Below, piece after piece: positions 27,055 to 35,826 of a stretch of 64,000 nt of DNA (the first letter of the stretch is position 1; the number at the start of each line of letters is the position of its first letter). Source of the DNA: Mycoavidus cysteinexigens_B (GTDB taxonomy: Bacteria; Pseudomonadota; Gammaproteobacteria; Burkholderiales; Burkholderiaceae); NCBI GenBank assembly GCA_031963465.1, contig JASSUG010000004.1:124001-188000 (forward strand), given 5' to 3'. Position numbers and translations under genes: made by a program. Under the pieces are notes generated by a model that searched no databases, was not told the origin of the DNA, and saw only the letters and a list, made by a program, of their open reading frames with translations.

Positions 27055-29787
27055 ATGTCTATGTCAGTTTATATTCCAAGCACCGCTATTCCGTCCTATT
27101 CCGTCGTACAAAAATCTCTAACGCCTGCATTATTTTCGCTACCGGTCGAAATCCAAGAAGAAGTAGAAAGTTATCTGGACTCATCTGCACAGCAGGCTCT
27201 CTTTGCAGCGCTGATTACGGTAACCCGTGATGGCGAACCCATCGACTCACCTATCCTTAAGTTGCAGTTGCTGCTGCAAAAAGTTCCCTCTAAATATCAG
27301 CAATCTCTAGTCAGAGCAGATGCGAGCTTGCAAACATTTGTATGGGAGCAACTCCAACTGCTATGGAAATCGGGTCAACTTGATCAAATCGTAGAGAGAC
27401 CCGTGCTCTTTAAACTGCTACTTTGGGTCTGTGATCCAGAGCTATTTGGATATTTAAGGGAAAAAATTCAACAAGAGCTGGCGCTAAAGGAAAAGTTACT
27501 GAACTGGGTCGAACGCTCAAAAACAGAAGAAGTGCAGCCCATAGCGGCCAATGCGTTAACGCTATTAGTTAAAGTTGGGATGCAATTAAGCGGCAAAGAT
27601 TTCAGCAAAATACGGGTGCCTGGAGCCGATTTAAGTCATGGGGTATTCGATTCAGTGCAATTTCAAGAGGCAGATTTAAGAGGGGTGAATTTTCGCACAA
27701 GCTGGCTGCGGGAAGCGAATTTAAGCGGTGCGCAGATGTCAGGAGTGCGGTTTGGCGAAGCGGCGTATTTGCAAGAAGGGAGCCATGTGAGAGCGTGTGT
27801 TTATTCGCCGGATGGTCAAACCTGTGCGATAGGTCTTCGGTACAGCGTGATTCATGTGTATGACACCTCAAGTTGGAGAAAAATCCACACCCTAGTAGGA
27901 CATGAGGACAAAATTACTAGCGTAGTGTATTCGCCGAGCGGAGCGCAGATTGCCTCGAGCAGTGAGGACTACACGGTGCAGTTGTGGGACGCGCGCAGCG
28001 GCGCGGCGGAGCTCACTCTGGACGGGCATCTCGGCTATATTAGGAGCGTGGTGTATTCGCCGAGCGGAGCGCAGCTCGCCTCAGGCAGTAATGACCAAAC
28101 GGTGCGGCTGTGGGACGCGCGCAGCGGCGCGATGGAGCTTACCTTGGCAGGACATACCGATTATGTTACTAGCGTAATATATTCGCCGAGCGGAGCGCAA
28201 CTCGCCTCAGGCAGTCATGACCAAACGGTGCGGCTGTGGGATGCGCACAGCGGCGCGGCCATGCACACCCTAGAAGGACATACCTCCTATGTTACTAGCG
28301 TGGTGTATGCGCCGAGCGGAAAGCAGATCGCTTCGGGCAGTTATGACCAGACGGTGCGGCTGTGGGACGCGCATAGCGGCGCGGCTGGGTTCACGCTGGC
28401 CGGACATGCCGGCGAGGTGACTAGCGTGGCGTATTCGCCCAACGGAGCGCAGATTGCTTCGGGTAGTTTGGATAAAACGGTGCGGCTGTGGGATGCGCAT
28501 AGCGGCGCTGCGGTAGGCATCCTGAGAGGACATACCTCCTCGATTAGTAGCGTGGCCTATTCGCCCAACGGAGCGCAGATTGCTTCGGGTAGTTTGGATA
28601 AAACGGTGCGGCTGTGGGACGCGCACAGCGACGCGGCTGATCATCCCCTGGAAGGACATGCCTCTTCTGTTTCTAGCGTGGTGTATTCGCCCAACGGAGC
28701 GCAGATTGCCTCGGGGAGTTGTGACAAGACGGTACGGTTGTGGGACGCATACAGCGGCGCCCATGGGTTCACCTTGGCTGGGCATATCTACTCTGTTACT
28801 AGCGTAGTGTATTCGCCCAACGGAGAACAGATCGCCTCGGGTAGTCAGGACTGTACAGTGCGGCTGTGGGACGCGCATAGCGGCGCGGCTAGGCACACCC
28901 TGGAAGGGCATAGCGACTATATTAGGAGCGTGGCATATGCGCCGAGCGGAGAACTGATCGCTTCGGGCAGCAATGATCATACGGTGCGACTGTGGCATGC
29001 GCACAGCGGCGCGGCTAGGCGCATTTTGGTAGGACACACCTGGCCAGTGAATAGCGTGGTGTATTCGCCCAGCGGAGCGCAGATCGCTTCGGGCAGTAAT
29101 GATCATACGGTGCGGCTGTGGAACGCGCACAGCGGTGCGGTGGATTATATTCTGCAAGGACATACTCATTGGGTGAATAGCGTGGTGTATTCGCCGAACG
29201 GAGCGCAGCTCGCCTCGGGCAGTCAGGACCATACAGTGCGACTGTGGGACGCGCACAGCGGCAAGGCTGTGTATACCTTGGAAGGACATACACACTGGGT
29301 GAATAGCGTGGTGTATTCACCGAGCGGAGCGCAGCTCGCTTCGGGCAGTTATGACCATACGGTACGGCTGTGGGACGTGCACAGCGGCAAGGCTGTGCAT
29401 ACCTTGGAAGGACATACCTCCTCTGTTTCTAGCGTGGTGTATTCGCCGAGCGGAGCGCAACTCGCTTCGGGCAGTGCTGACAATACGGTGCGCCTATGGG
29501 AGACTACCTCGGGTGAGTGTTTCAGAGTGATTCAAGCGTTTAGAGGGCCAGTGAATAGTGTGGCCTGGATAGAATTGGATGGACAAAACCATTTGGTGAC
29601 AGGTAGCGCAGATAAGTCAGTGCGGCAATGGCAGATCAAAAAAGAGCCAGAAGGCTATCAGGTGAAACTGCGCTGGAGTTCAGGGCATGAAGTGTTGACT
29701 GTGGCGGATACGTTGATCGAAAAGGTAAGCGATTTAAGTAAGGTGAATACGTGTCTTTTGAAGCAGCGTGGGGCGAGTGTGTCGTAG
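27055..29787 (+). CDS. F-box-like / pentapeptide / WD40-repeat protein 2
   Basis: This 910-residue homologue of the protein at 6911 is the best preserved of the three. The N-terminus (~24-60) has FSLPVEIQEEVESYLD followed by LFAALITVTRDG, an F-box-like pattern. A helical region follows, then pentapeptide repeats (~180-235: GADLSHGVF, EADLRGVNF, EANLSGAQM). Fifteen WD40 blades fill ~245-880, most of them exactly 42 residues (126 bases) with SVVYSPSGAQLASGS and DHTVRLWDAHSG. Neighbouring blades are nearly identical in DNA, which points to recent internal duplication or gene conversion. The last blade ends in RQWQIKKE, as in the other two proteins. ATG 27055 fits; MSMSV has a second Met. No secretion signal is visible. 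The function is unknown; a host-interaction adaptor role is my inference from the architecture. Confidence 0.87.
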   Translation: MSMSVYIPSTAIPSYSVVQKSLTPALFSLPVEIQEEVESYLDSSAQQALFAALITVTRDGEPIDSPILKLQLLLQKVPSKYQQSLVRADASLQTFVWEQLQLLWKSGQLDQIVERPVLFKLLLWVCDPELFGYLREKIQQELALKEKLLNWVERSKTEEVQPIAANALTLLVKVGMQLSGKDFSKIRVPGADLSHGVFDSVQFQEADLRGVNFRTSWLREANLSGAQMSGVRFGEAAYLQEGSHVRACVYSPDGQTCAIGLRYSVIHVYDTSSWRKIHTLVGHEDKITSVVYSPSGAQIASSSEDYTVQLWDARSGAAELTLDGHLGYIRSVVYSPSGAQLASGSNDQTVRLWDARSGAMELTLAGHTDYVTSVIYSPSGAQLASGSHDQTVRLWDAHSGAAMHTLEGHTSYVTSVVYAPSGKQIASGSYDQTVRLWDAHSGAAGFTLAGHAGEVTSVAYSPNGAQIASGSLDKTVRLWDAHSGAAVGILRGHTSSISSVAYSPNGAQIASGSLDKTVRLWDAHSDAADHPLEGHASSVSSVVYSPNGAQIASGSCDKTVRLWDAYSGAHGFTLAGHIYSVTSVVYSPNGEQIASGSQDCTVRLWDAHSGAARHTLEGHSDYIRSVAYAPSGELIASGSNDHTVRLWHAHSGAARRILVGHTWPVNSVVYSPSGAQIASGSNDHTVRLWNAHSGAVDYILQGHTHWVNSVVYSPNGAQLASGSQDHTVRLWDAHSGKAVYTLEGHTHWVNSVVYSPSGAQLASGSYDHTVRLWDVHSGKAVHTLEGHTSSVSSVVYSPSGAQLASGSADNTVRLWETTSGECFRVIQAFRGPVNSVAWIELDGQNHLVTGSADKSVRQWQIKKEPEGYQVKLRWSSGHEVLTVADTLIEKVSDLSKVNTCLLKQRGASVS

Positions 29788-29846
29788 ACATACAGAACAG
29801 AAGCTCGGAGGTTAAAAGCCTAAAAGAGGGATGGTGGGGATTGATA

Positions 29847-30027
29847 AAAAATCCGTCGCATCTTAGCCTAAGCGGCTGATTTGAATTCAAAATTGATGTC
29901 CAGGCGAACCCGGCCACGGCGTCGGGAAAGGGTGATGAGGGCAGTTGACTGCTCATCCAGCGATTGTAAGCGGCGGCGATCCCGACGGCATAACGATCAG
30001 GGTATTGATGTATCGTGTCTGCCAGAA
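29847..30027. repeat. Degenerate relative of the miniature inverted-repeat element
   Basis: AAAAAATCCGTCGCATCTTAGCC and the bases after it (given in outline only; 29847-29900) are a diverged version of the left arm of the element. TATCGTGTCTGCCAGAATG, about 30010-30028, matches part of its interior. The intact copy begins immediately to its right, so one copy may have inserted into or beside an older one. Confidence 0.5.
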
Positions 30028-30239
30028 TGACCCCTGGCCGGGATTCGCAAAAAATCCGCCACATCTCAGCTTAAAGTACTGATTTTATTGCATTAATCAA
30101 TTGCCAGATCAATTCTGGCAAACACGATACGCGTCACCTTCAACGATCTGTTCCACCGCTTGATCCAACTCAATTTTGCATAAATCAGCAGTTTAGGTTG
30201 AGATGTGGCGGATTTTTTGCGAATCCCGGCCAGGGGTCA
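30028..30239. mobile_element. Miniature inverted-repeat transposable element (MITE), copy 1
   Basis: This is a 212-base non-coding element with perfect terminal inverted repeats of about 41 bases, starting TGACCCCTGGCCGGGATTCG at the left and ending with its complement at the right. The core (30036-30231) is the reverse complement of 33601-33796 with a single mismatch over 196 bases. There is no transposase; it would be moved in trans by an unidentified transposase that recognises these ends. Confidence 0.85.
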
Positions 30240-30615
30240 CAAAGCTCTTAAAATATACGGAAACTCAATTTTAATGGTTATCCGCTTATTATGAGTGCTA
30301 GGTTGGCACTGCTGTGATCGAAATGGCAGCTGGTTACGCGATTGTTGAGGTTACCTCACTAACGTACGATTTTCTCCGTTTCGTGAGCAGACCCCTAAGA
30401 GTATGAAGCGAGTCTATACTGGATATTTCAGCCTCTTGGAAACACATGTCTGGTATGAGAAAATTCTGAAAATAGCTAATATTTCAGAATAGCTAATATT
30501 TCAGCCGCATACAGCCCGATCTGGCTTGAGCTGAGAAAACACTAGGGTGTTTTTACTGGGAATCCCAGCGCAAAAAATTCTTGATTAAATTAGCATCCCC
30601 CTAAGGAGGTAGTAA

Positions 30616-33086
30616 ATGTTAACCCCAATTTTGAATAAAGCTATTCCAGCCTATTTTGCAGCACAAAAATCAGAGCGGCCATCATTTTTCTCGCTACCTC
30701 TAGAAATTCAGCAAGAGATAGAAGATCTACTGGATTTTTCTGGTCGCCAGACGTTGTTTAGAGCTTTGACAACAGTGACTCGTTGCGGCGAGGCGGTAGA
30801 AGAGCCAGCAGTGAAACTCCGTTTAATCAAAAACCGGATTAAAGAAAAATATCAAAGGGCCTTGGTGAATGCGGATGGGGAGCTACATACATTTGCATTC
30901 AATCAACTAGAAAAATTATCTGCCTTGGGAAAACTCGATGAGGTGATAGAAAAGAATGAATTTTGTGAGCTGCTGTGGTTTATTGATAAACCAGAAATAT
31001 TAGAATTTTTACAAGAAAAAATAAAAAAAAATCCCGAACTAGAACAAAAACTATGGAATTGGGTAGAGCGCTCTAGGCTAGAAGAGGTGCAAATCAAAGC
31101 AGCACATGCGATCACATTTTTAGGGAAAGCTGGCGTGCAATTTAATAATAAAGATCTAAAAGCAATACGTGTGCCTGGAGCTGATTTAAGTTATGGGGTA
31201 TTTGACTCAGCGCAATTGCAGGGAGCAGATCTGAGAGGCGTTAATTTTCATCAGACATGGCTGCGACAAGCGAATTTAAGCAGAGCGCAGATGTCAGGGG
31301 TGCAGTTTGGAGAATTGGCCTATTTGCAAGAAGAAAGTAATGTGACTTCATGTGCCTATTCCCTGGATGGTAAAATATTTGCTGTAGGTCTTGGCAACGG
31401 CAATATCAGCGTATATACGACTTTGAATTGGGAAAAAGTACGCACCTTAGAAGGACATACTAATCCTGTATGGAGCGTGACATATTCGCCAGATGGGTCG
31501 CAAATTGCTTCTGGCAGTGATGATGAAACGGTCCGTGTGTGGGATGCGCAAAGCGGTACGGTTGTATACGTTTTAGAGGGACATACTGATCCTGTATGGA
31601 GCGTGACATATTCGCCAGATGGGTCGCAGATCGCCTCAGGCAGTGTTGATTACACAATACGTCTATGGAATACGCAAAGCGGCATGGCCGTGTCCACCTT
31701 AGAAGGGCATACCTCCTCTGTTCTTAGCCTGGCGTATTCACCGAACGGGTTGCAGATTGCCTCGGGTAGCTTGGACGAAACGATCCGTATTTGGAATACA
31801 CAAGACGGCTCGCTGATACGCACTTTGGAGGGACATAAAGGTGGGACCTATAACATAGCGTATTCACCAAACGGGATGCAGATTGCCTCAGGCGGCATGG
31901 ATACAATGATCCGTATCTGGGATGTGCAAAGTGGTAAGGCTATACACGTCTTAGGAGGGCATAGAGGTGAGGTCCATAGCCTGGCGTATTCGCCAAACGG
32001 GATGCAGATTGCATCAGGCAGCGATGACTCCGTTTGTGGGATGCACAAAGCGGCGCAATTGTACGTATCTTAAGAGGGCATACACGTGAGGTTTATAACG
32101 TGGTGTATTCGCCCAGTGGAACGCAAATCGCCTCGGGCGGCGCTGATAAGACAATTCGTCTGTGGGATGCGCAAAGCGGCGCGGCTGTGCATACCCTAAA
32201 GGGGCATAACGGCCCGGTTAGTAGCAGACTAGTATACTCGCCAGACGGGTTACAAATCGCCTCCAGTTCTGATAAGACGATTCGTCTATGGGATACGCAA
32301 AGCGGTATGACCGTGTCCATTTTAGAAGGGCATACAGACGATGTTTTAAGCGTTATGTATTCACCGAACGGGTTGCAGATTGCTTCGAGCAGTATTGACT
32401 ATACTATCCGCCTGTGGGATGCAAAAAGCAGTGCGGCTGTACGTATCTTGAAAGGGCATACTGAGCGAGTTGGTGGGATAGTATATTCGCCAGATGGGTT
32501 ATACATCGCCTCGGGCAGCGGCGACCATACAATTCGCTTGTGGGATGCACAAAGCGGTGCGGCTTTACTTACCTTGGAAGGACATACAGACGCTGTTTTG
32601 AGGGTGGTGTATTCGCCAAGCGGAACACAGGTTGCCTCAGGCAGTTTTGATAAGACAGTCTGTTTGTGGGATGTGTATAGTGGGGCGGTGATACATATCT
32701 TACGTGGACATACAGATAAAATTTCGAGTGTGGCGTATTCGCCATGCGAAGCGCTAATTGCCACAGGCAGCGATGACAATATCATCCGTGTGTGGGAGCT
32801 TGCTTCTGGAGAGTGTGTAAAAGTGATTCAAGGAATGTGTGGCGATAGCATAGCCTGGAAAAAGACACCCGAAGGCTCTTATTTATTGACGTGCGGTGAA
32901 GAAGATCGTTTATTGCGTCAGTGGAAGGTAAAAAAAGAAGGAGAAGGGTATACAGCAGAGTTGGAGTGCATATCATTGCACGGGCAACTTAATGTGAGAG
33001 ATATGCAAATCCAGGAAGTAACTGGTTTAAGCCAGGCAAATGAGAAGCTGTTAAAACAAAGAGGAGCAGTAGACAGTTGTAAATAA
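30616..33086 (+). pseudogene. F-box-like / pentapeptide / WD40-repeat protein 3, frameshifted
   Basis: This third homologue is broken by a 7-base deletion. ATG 30616 has a perfect AAGGAGG at 30603. The first frame has the F-box-like FSLPLEIQQEIEDLLD, a helical region, pentapeptide repeats, and WD40 blades up to SGSDD near 32026, then runs out of frame and stops at 32073. The second frame resumes at CGTTTGTGGGATGC (32031) with RLWDAQSG and continues through seven more blades to 33086. Comparison with sibling blades shows that the bases encoding K-T-(I/V) between GATGAC and TCCGT are missing: two bases stand where nine are expected. The whole reading would be about 820 residues with 13 blades. 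Its repeats are more diverged than those of protein 2. A strong terminator follows at 33090, so it was a genuine transcription unit. Confidence 0.85.
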
Positions 33087-33089
33087 AAG

Positions 33090-33124
33090 AAAGGGGGCAC
33101 AGTGCAAAAAGTCCCCCTTTTTTT
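33090..33124 (+). terminator. Intrinsic terminator after WD40 gene 3
   Basis: AAAGGGGG (33090-33097) pairs with CCCCCTTT (33113-33120) and is followed by a T-run (seven T from 33118), only four bases after the stop codon. This is a textbook rho-independent terminator. Confidence 0.88.
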
Positions 33125-33207
33125 CTGCATGCTGTTTTGTTCAGTTTAAAAGCACTTTTAACATGATACGCATCACTAATGCCATACTATTTTAATGCAA
33201 ACGCGAT

Positions 33208-33627
33208 TTAATCTTTTGTATCGTAATCAGGAGAAAAATCTTTAAAATCTATAGCGGGAATCGGGTCGTTATTCTTAGTAAAATCTCGGCCATGCAAACT
33301 ACGGCTATTGATGACAACAGTCCGTTTTTCGACAGTATCATCATCGCTATCAGGCTCGCTTCTATAGCCTGGATCCACCTTTCTGGCTATTTTAAGATCA
33401 TGCGCTATGCGTGCATAAGTAAATCCATGTGCATCCTGCGTGCCATGATATATATTGCCGAAATGCATAGGAGCCAGGGGCCCTTCTGCCAGAGCAGTAC
33501 AATTTTGCTGATGAGCTCCAGAACAAGGTTGGTTGCTTGAGGCAGTGTATTCTAGCTTGTATTCTGAAAGATCGAGTATTTCGTTGCCTACCTGAGGGAT
33601 GGCCGGGATTCGCAAAAAATCCGCCAC
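33208..33627 (-). pseudogene. Hypothetical protein truncated at its 5' end by a MITE
   Basis: The open frame ends at 33208. Its first nine or so codons (from GTG 33627) come from the terminal repeat of the adjacent miniature element; the native sequence begins at about 33600 with IPQVGNEILDLSEYKLEY. The product is polar and soluble-looking, with an acidic PDSDDDTVEKR patch and a C-terminal DFKDFSPDYDTKD. I do not recognise the family. The element has separated the gene from its original start and promoter, so it is probably inactive. Confidence 0.5.
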
Positions 33628-33803
33628 ATCTCAGCCTAAACTGCTGATTTATGCAAAATTGAGTTGGATCAAGCGGTGGAACAGATCGTTGAAGGTGACG
33701 CGTATCGTGTTTGCCAGAATTGATCTGGCAATTGATTAATGCAATAAAATCAGTACTTTAAGCTGAGATGTGGCGGATTTTTTGCGAATCCCGGCCAGGG
33801 GTC
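33601..33803. mobile_element. Miniature inverted-repeat transposable element (MITE), copy 2
   Basis: This is an inverted copy of the element at 30028-30239, with the core 33601-33796 differing from it by one base. The right flank AGGGGTC is retained, but the outer left bases (TGACCCCT) are not, so the left tip is eroded or was cut at insertion. It sits at the 5' side of a truncated minus-strand gene. Together the two copies bracket WD40 gene 3 in opposite orientation. Confidence 0.85.
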
Positions 33804-33879
33804 TTATTGATGGGAAGCCGTGCTCAATAACTACGCAATGAGAGCACAGCTATTCCCACCACTCTCAAATTGTCAAAAT

Positions 33880-34080
33880 CTAGCGATTGTCGTCGAAGAA
33901 ATGCTTAACTTCTTTTTCGGCTTGTTCACGGGTCCTGCCATATTTCTCTTGAATCAACCCGGCTAGCTTTTCAGCGTTGCCTTCGACTTTTTCTAAATCG
34001 TTATCTGTCAGGTTGCCCCAAAGCACTTTGGCTTTACCAACGATTTGCTTCCATTTACCTAAGGCTATGTCTTGGTTCAT
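33880..34080 (-). CDS. CsbD family stress protein
   Basis: This 66-residue CsbD-like protein begins MNQDIALGKWKQIVGKAK and continues with VLWGNLTDNDLEKVEGNAEKL, the family's helical-bundle pattern, with EKYGRTREQAEKEV at the end. These small, charged proteins are induced by general stress; the molecular role is unknown. A good ribosome site, AAGGAG, lies just upstream of the start (minus strand, about 34089-34094). It is monocistronic, downstream of rng on the same strand but separated by 200 bases. Confidence 0.9.
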   Translation of the reverse strand: MNQDIALGKWKQIVGKAKVLWGNLTDNDLEKVEGNAEKLAGLIQEKYGRTREQAEKEVKHFFDDNR

Positions 34081-34179
34081 GATGTAGTCTCCTTAAAAAA
34101 TTGTATTGCGGTTTAAATCTGAATCAATTGCTTAAGGCCGGCTCATTCGCTTTCGTTAAATCTATAGTGCAGGATGTTT

Positions 34180-34257
34180 GCCCCTTTGTCAAATGGGGCT
34201 CGGTTCCCTTGTGAATGACAATGGGACCCGATTCCCTGTGGGGACCCGATTCCCGTG
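34180..34257. repeat. Short GC-rich direct repeats and hairpin
   Basis: A hairpin (GCCCC...GGGGC, 34180-34199) overlaps the first of three diverged ~18-base units (about 34196-34213, 34223-34240, 34241-34257). The best two read GGGACCCGATTCCC followed by a GTG. They lie between the rng stop and the csbD-like start on the minus strand. A role as transcription terminator or regulatory RNA structure is possible but unproven. Confidence 0.55.
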
Positions 34258-34284
34258 AGGGAGGCGATCGGGACTTATACCCCC

Positions 34285-35745
34285 TTAAAGCAAAACAATA
34301 TCGTATTGCTCTTGACTGAGACCTGCCGCGACTTGCAATGAAACCGGCTTGCCAATGAAATCACAGAGCATGGCAAGGTGTTGAGACTCTTCTTCGAGAA
34401 ATAGATCGATCACCGTTTGCGAAGCGATAATACGAAATTCACGTGGCGTAAATTGTCGCGATTCTTGTAGGATTTCACGCAGTATGTCGTAGCAAACCGT
34501 GCGTGCGGTTTTAACCTGTCCTCTGCCGGCACAGGTGGGGCAGGGCTCGCATAACATGTGAGCTAGCGATTCGCGGGTTCGCTTGCGCGTCATTTCAACT
34601 AAGCCCAACTGAGAAAAGCCACTGATCGAGGTGCGAGTGCGGTCGTTGGCGAGAGATTTACTCAGTTCATTGAGCACAGCCTCGCGGTGCTCGGCGTTTT
34701 CCATATCGATAAAGTCGGCAATAATAATCCCGCCGAGATTACGTAGCTGTAGCTGGCGTGCAATCGCGTGAGTGGCTTCTAAATTGGTTTTAAAAATGGT
34801 ATCGTCGAAATTACGCACGCCCACATAGCCACCGGTATTGACATCAATGGTTGTCATCGCTTCAGTTTGATCGATAATCAGATAGCCACCGGACTTTAAC
34901 TCGACGCGTTGAGCCAAAGCCCGTTGGATTTCGCTGTCAATGTCATACAGTTCAAAGAGCGGTCGCTCACCCGTATAGTGCTGTAGCTTTGCCTGCACAG
35001 CGGGGGTGAAGGTAGCCGCAAATTCGAGCAAAGTTTGAAAGGTTTCGCGTGAATCAATTTGGATTGCTTTGGTTTTATCTCCAACAAAATCACGCAGTAC
35101 GCGTGGCGCCAGTTCAAGGTCTTGGTACAGCACAGGTGGCGCAGGGGAGAGTTGGGCTTGCTGTTGAATGGTGGCCCAAGTTTTGCGCAAATAGAGCACA
35201 TCATTGGCCAGTTCTGCTTGGCTTGCATCCTCGGCAATCGTCCGGATGATATAGCCGCCTTTTTCGTCGGCGGGTAAAACTTCGGCCAGCCGTGAGCGGA
35301 TGGCTTCGCGCTCGGCCTCGCTTTCAATTTTTTGCGAAATACCAATATGGGGTTCGCGTGGCAAATAAACCAAGGTCCGCCCGGCAATGCTAATTTGGGT
35401 TGACAGTCGCGCGCCTTTGCTGCCAAGGGGATCTTTGGTGACCTGCACCATCAGCATTTGCCCTTCTTGGAGGATTTTTTCGATCGGCTGCGCGGCGACG
35501 TTCACCTCCTTGGCGCTCGCTTGCCAAAGATCGGCAATATGTAAAAAAGCTGCGCGCTCAAAGCCAATATCGATAAAAGCCGATTGCATACCGGGTAGCA
35601 CCCGGATGACCCTACCTAAATAAATATTGCCAACCAACCCGCGTGACAAAGTGCGTTCAATATAGAGTTCTTGCACCACGCCTTGCTCAACAATGGCAAC
35701 CCGTGCTTCTTGCGGCGTGATATTGATTAGAATTTCTTGGTTCAT
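34285..35745 (-). CDS. rng: Ribonuclease G
   Basis: This 486-residue endoribonuclease of the RNase E/G family matures 16S rRNA 5' ends and turns over mRNA. The N-terminal S1-like domain is RGLVGNIYLGRVIRVLPGMQ; the catalytic region has TIDVNTGGYVG and IIIADFIDM with the metal-binding Asp residues; the zinc-link motif is CEPCPTCAGRG. The length is that of RNase G, lacking the RNase E scaffold tail. ATG 35745. It lies 81 bases from rlmH; in the Burkholderia order I recall, maf sits between these two genes, and it is absent here. Confidence 0.95.
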   Translation of the reverse strand: MNQEILINITPQEARVAIVEQGVVQELYIERTLSRGLVGNIYLGRVIRVLPGMQSAFIDIGFERAAFLHIADLWQASAKEVNVAAQPIEKILQEGQMLMVQVTKDPLGSKGARLSTQISIAGRTLVYLPREPHIGISQKIESEAEREAIRSRLAEVLPADEKGGYIIRTIAEDASQAELANDVLYLRKTWATIQQQAQLSPAPPVLYQDLELAPRVLRDFVGDKTKAIQIDSRETFQTLLEFAATFTPAVQAKLQHYTGERPLFELYDIDSEIQRALAQRVELKSGGYLIIDQTEAMTTIDVNTGGYVGVRNFDDTIFKTNLEATHAIARQLQLRNLGGIIIADFIDMENAEHREAVLNELSKSLANDRTRTSISGFSQLGLVEMTRKRTRESLAHMLCEPCPTCAGRGQVKTARTVCYDILREILQESRQFTPREFRIIASQTVIDLFLEEESQHLAMLCDFIGKPVSLQVAAGLSQEQYDIVLL

Positions 35746-35826
35746 TATGGTGCGTGGGGAACCTTGGCTGTTAAGTTGAGCGGGAAGGGTCTTTTAAGAC
35801 AGGGGAGGGGATCAGCGGCTATGGTT

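Larger units (their letters stand above)
29788..30615. other. Intergenic region with mobile-element DNA
   Basis: These 828 bases hold a degenerate relative of the miniature element (about 29847-30027) and an intact copy (30028-30239). They also hold an AT-rich stretch with a short duplicated TAGCTAATATTTCAG and, at 30603-30609, a perfect AAGGAGG ribosome site for the following gene. No protein gene is supported. Confidence 0.65.

Noticed and set aside
28270..29295. A 341-residue open frame on the minus strand with internal repeats
   Set aside because: It is the antisense of WD40 gene 2. Its repeats mirror the blade-coding DNA and there is no ribosome site or family match; similar antisense frames occur opposite the other two WD40 genes.
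29636..30064. A 142-residue minus-strand frame
   Set aside because: It runs through the end of WD40 gene 2 and into the miniature element's terminal repeat; no family match and no independent start signal.
7640..33000. Regular DNA repeats in the WD40 genes that might be taken for a CRISPR array
   Set aside because: The period is 126 bases, every unit is coding, and there are no short identical repeats with unique spacers; they encode WD40 blades.
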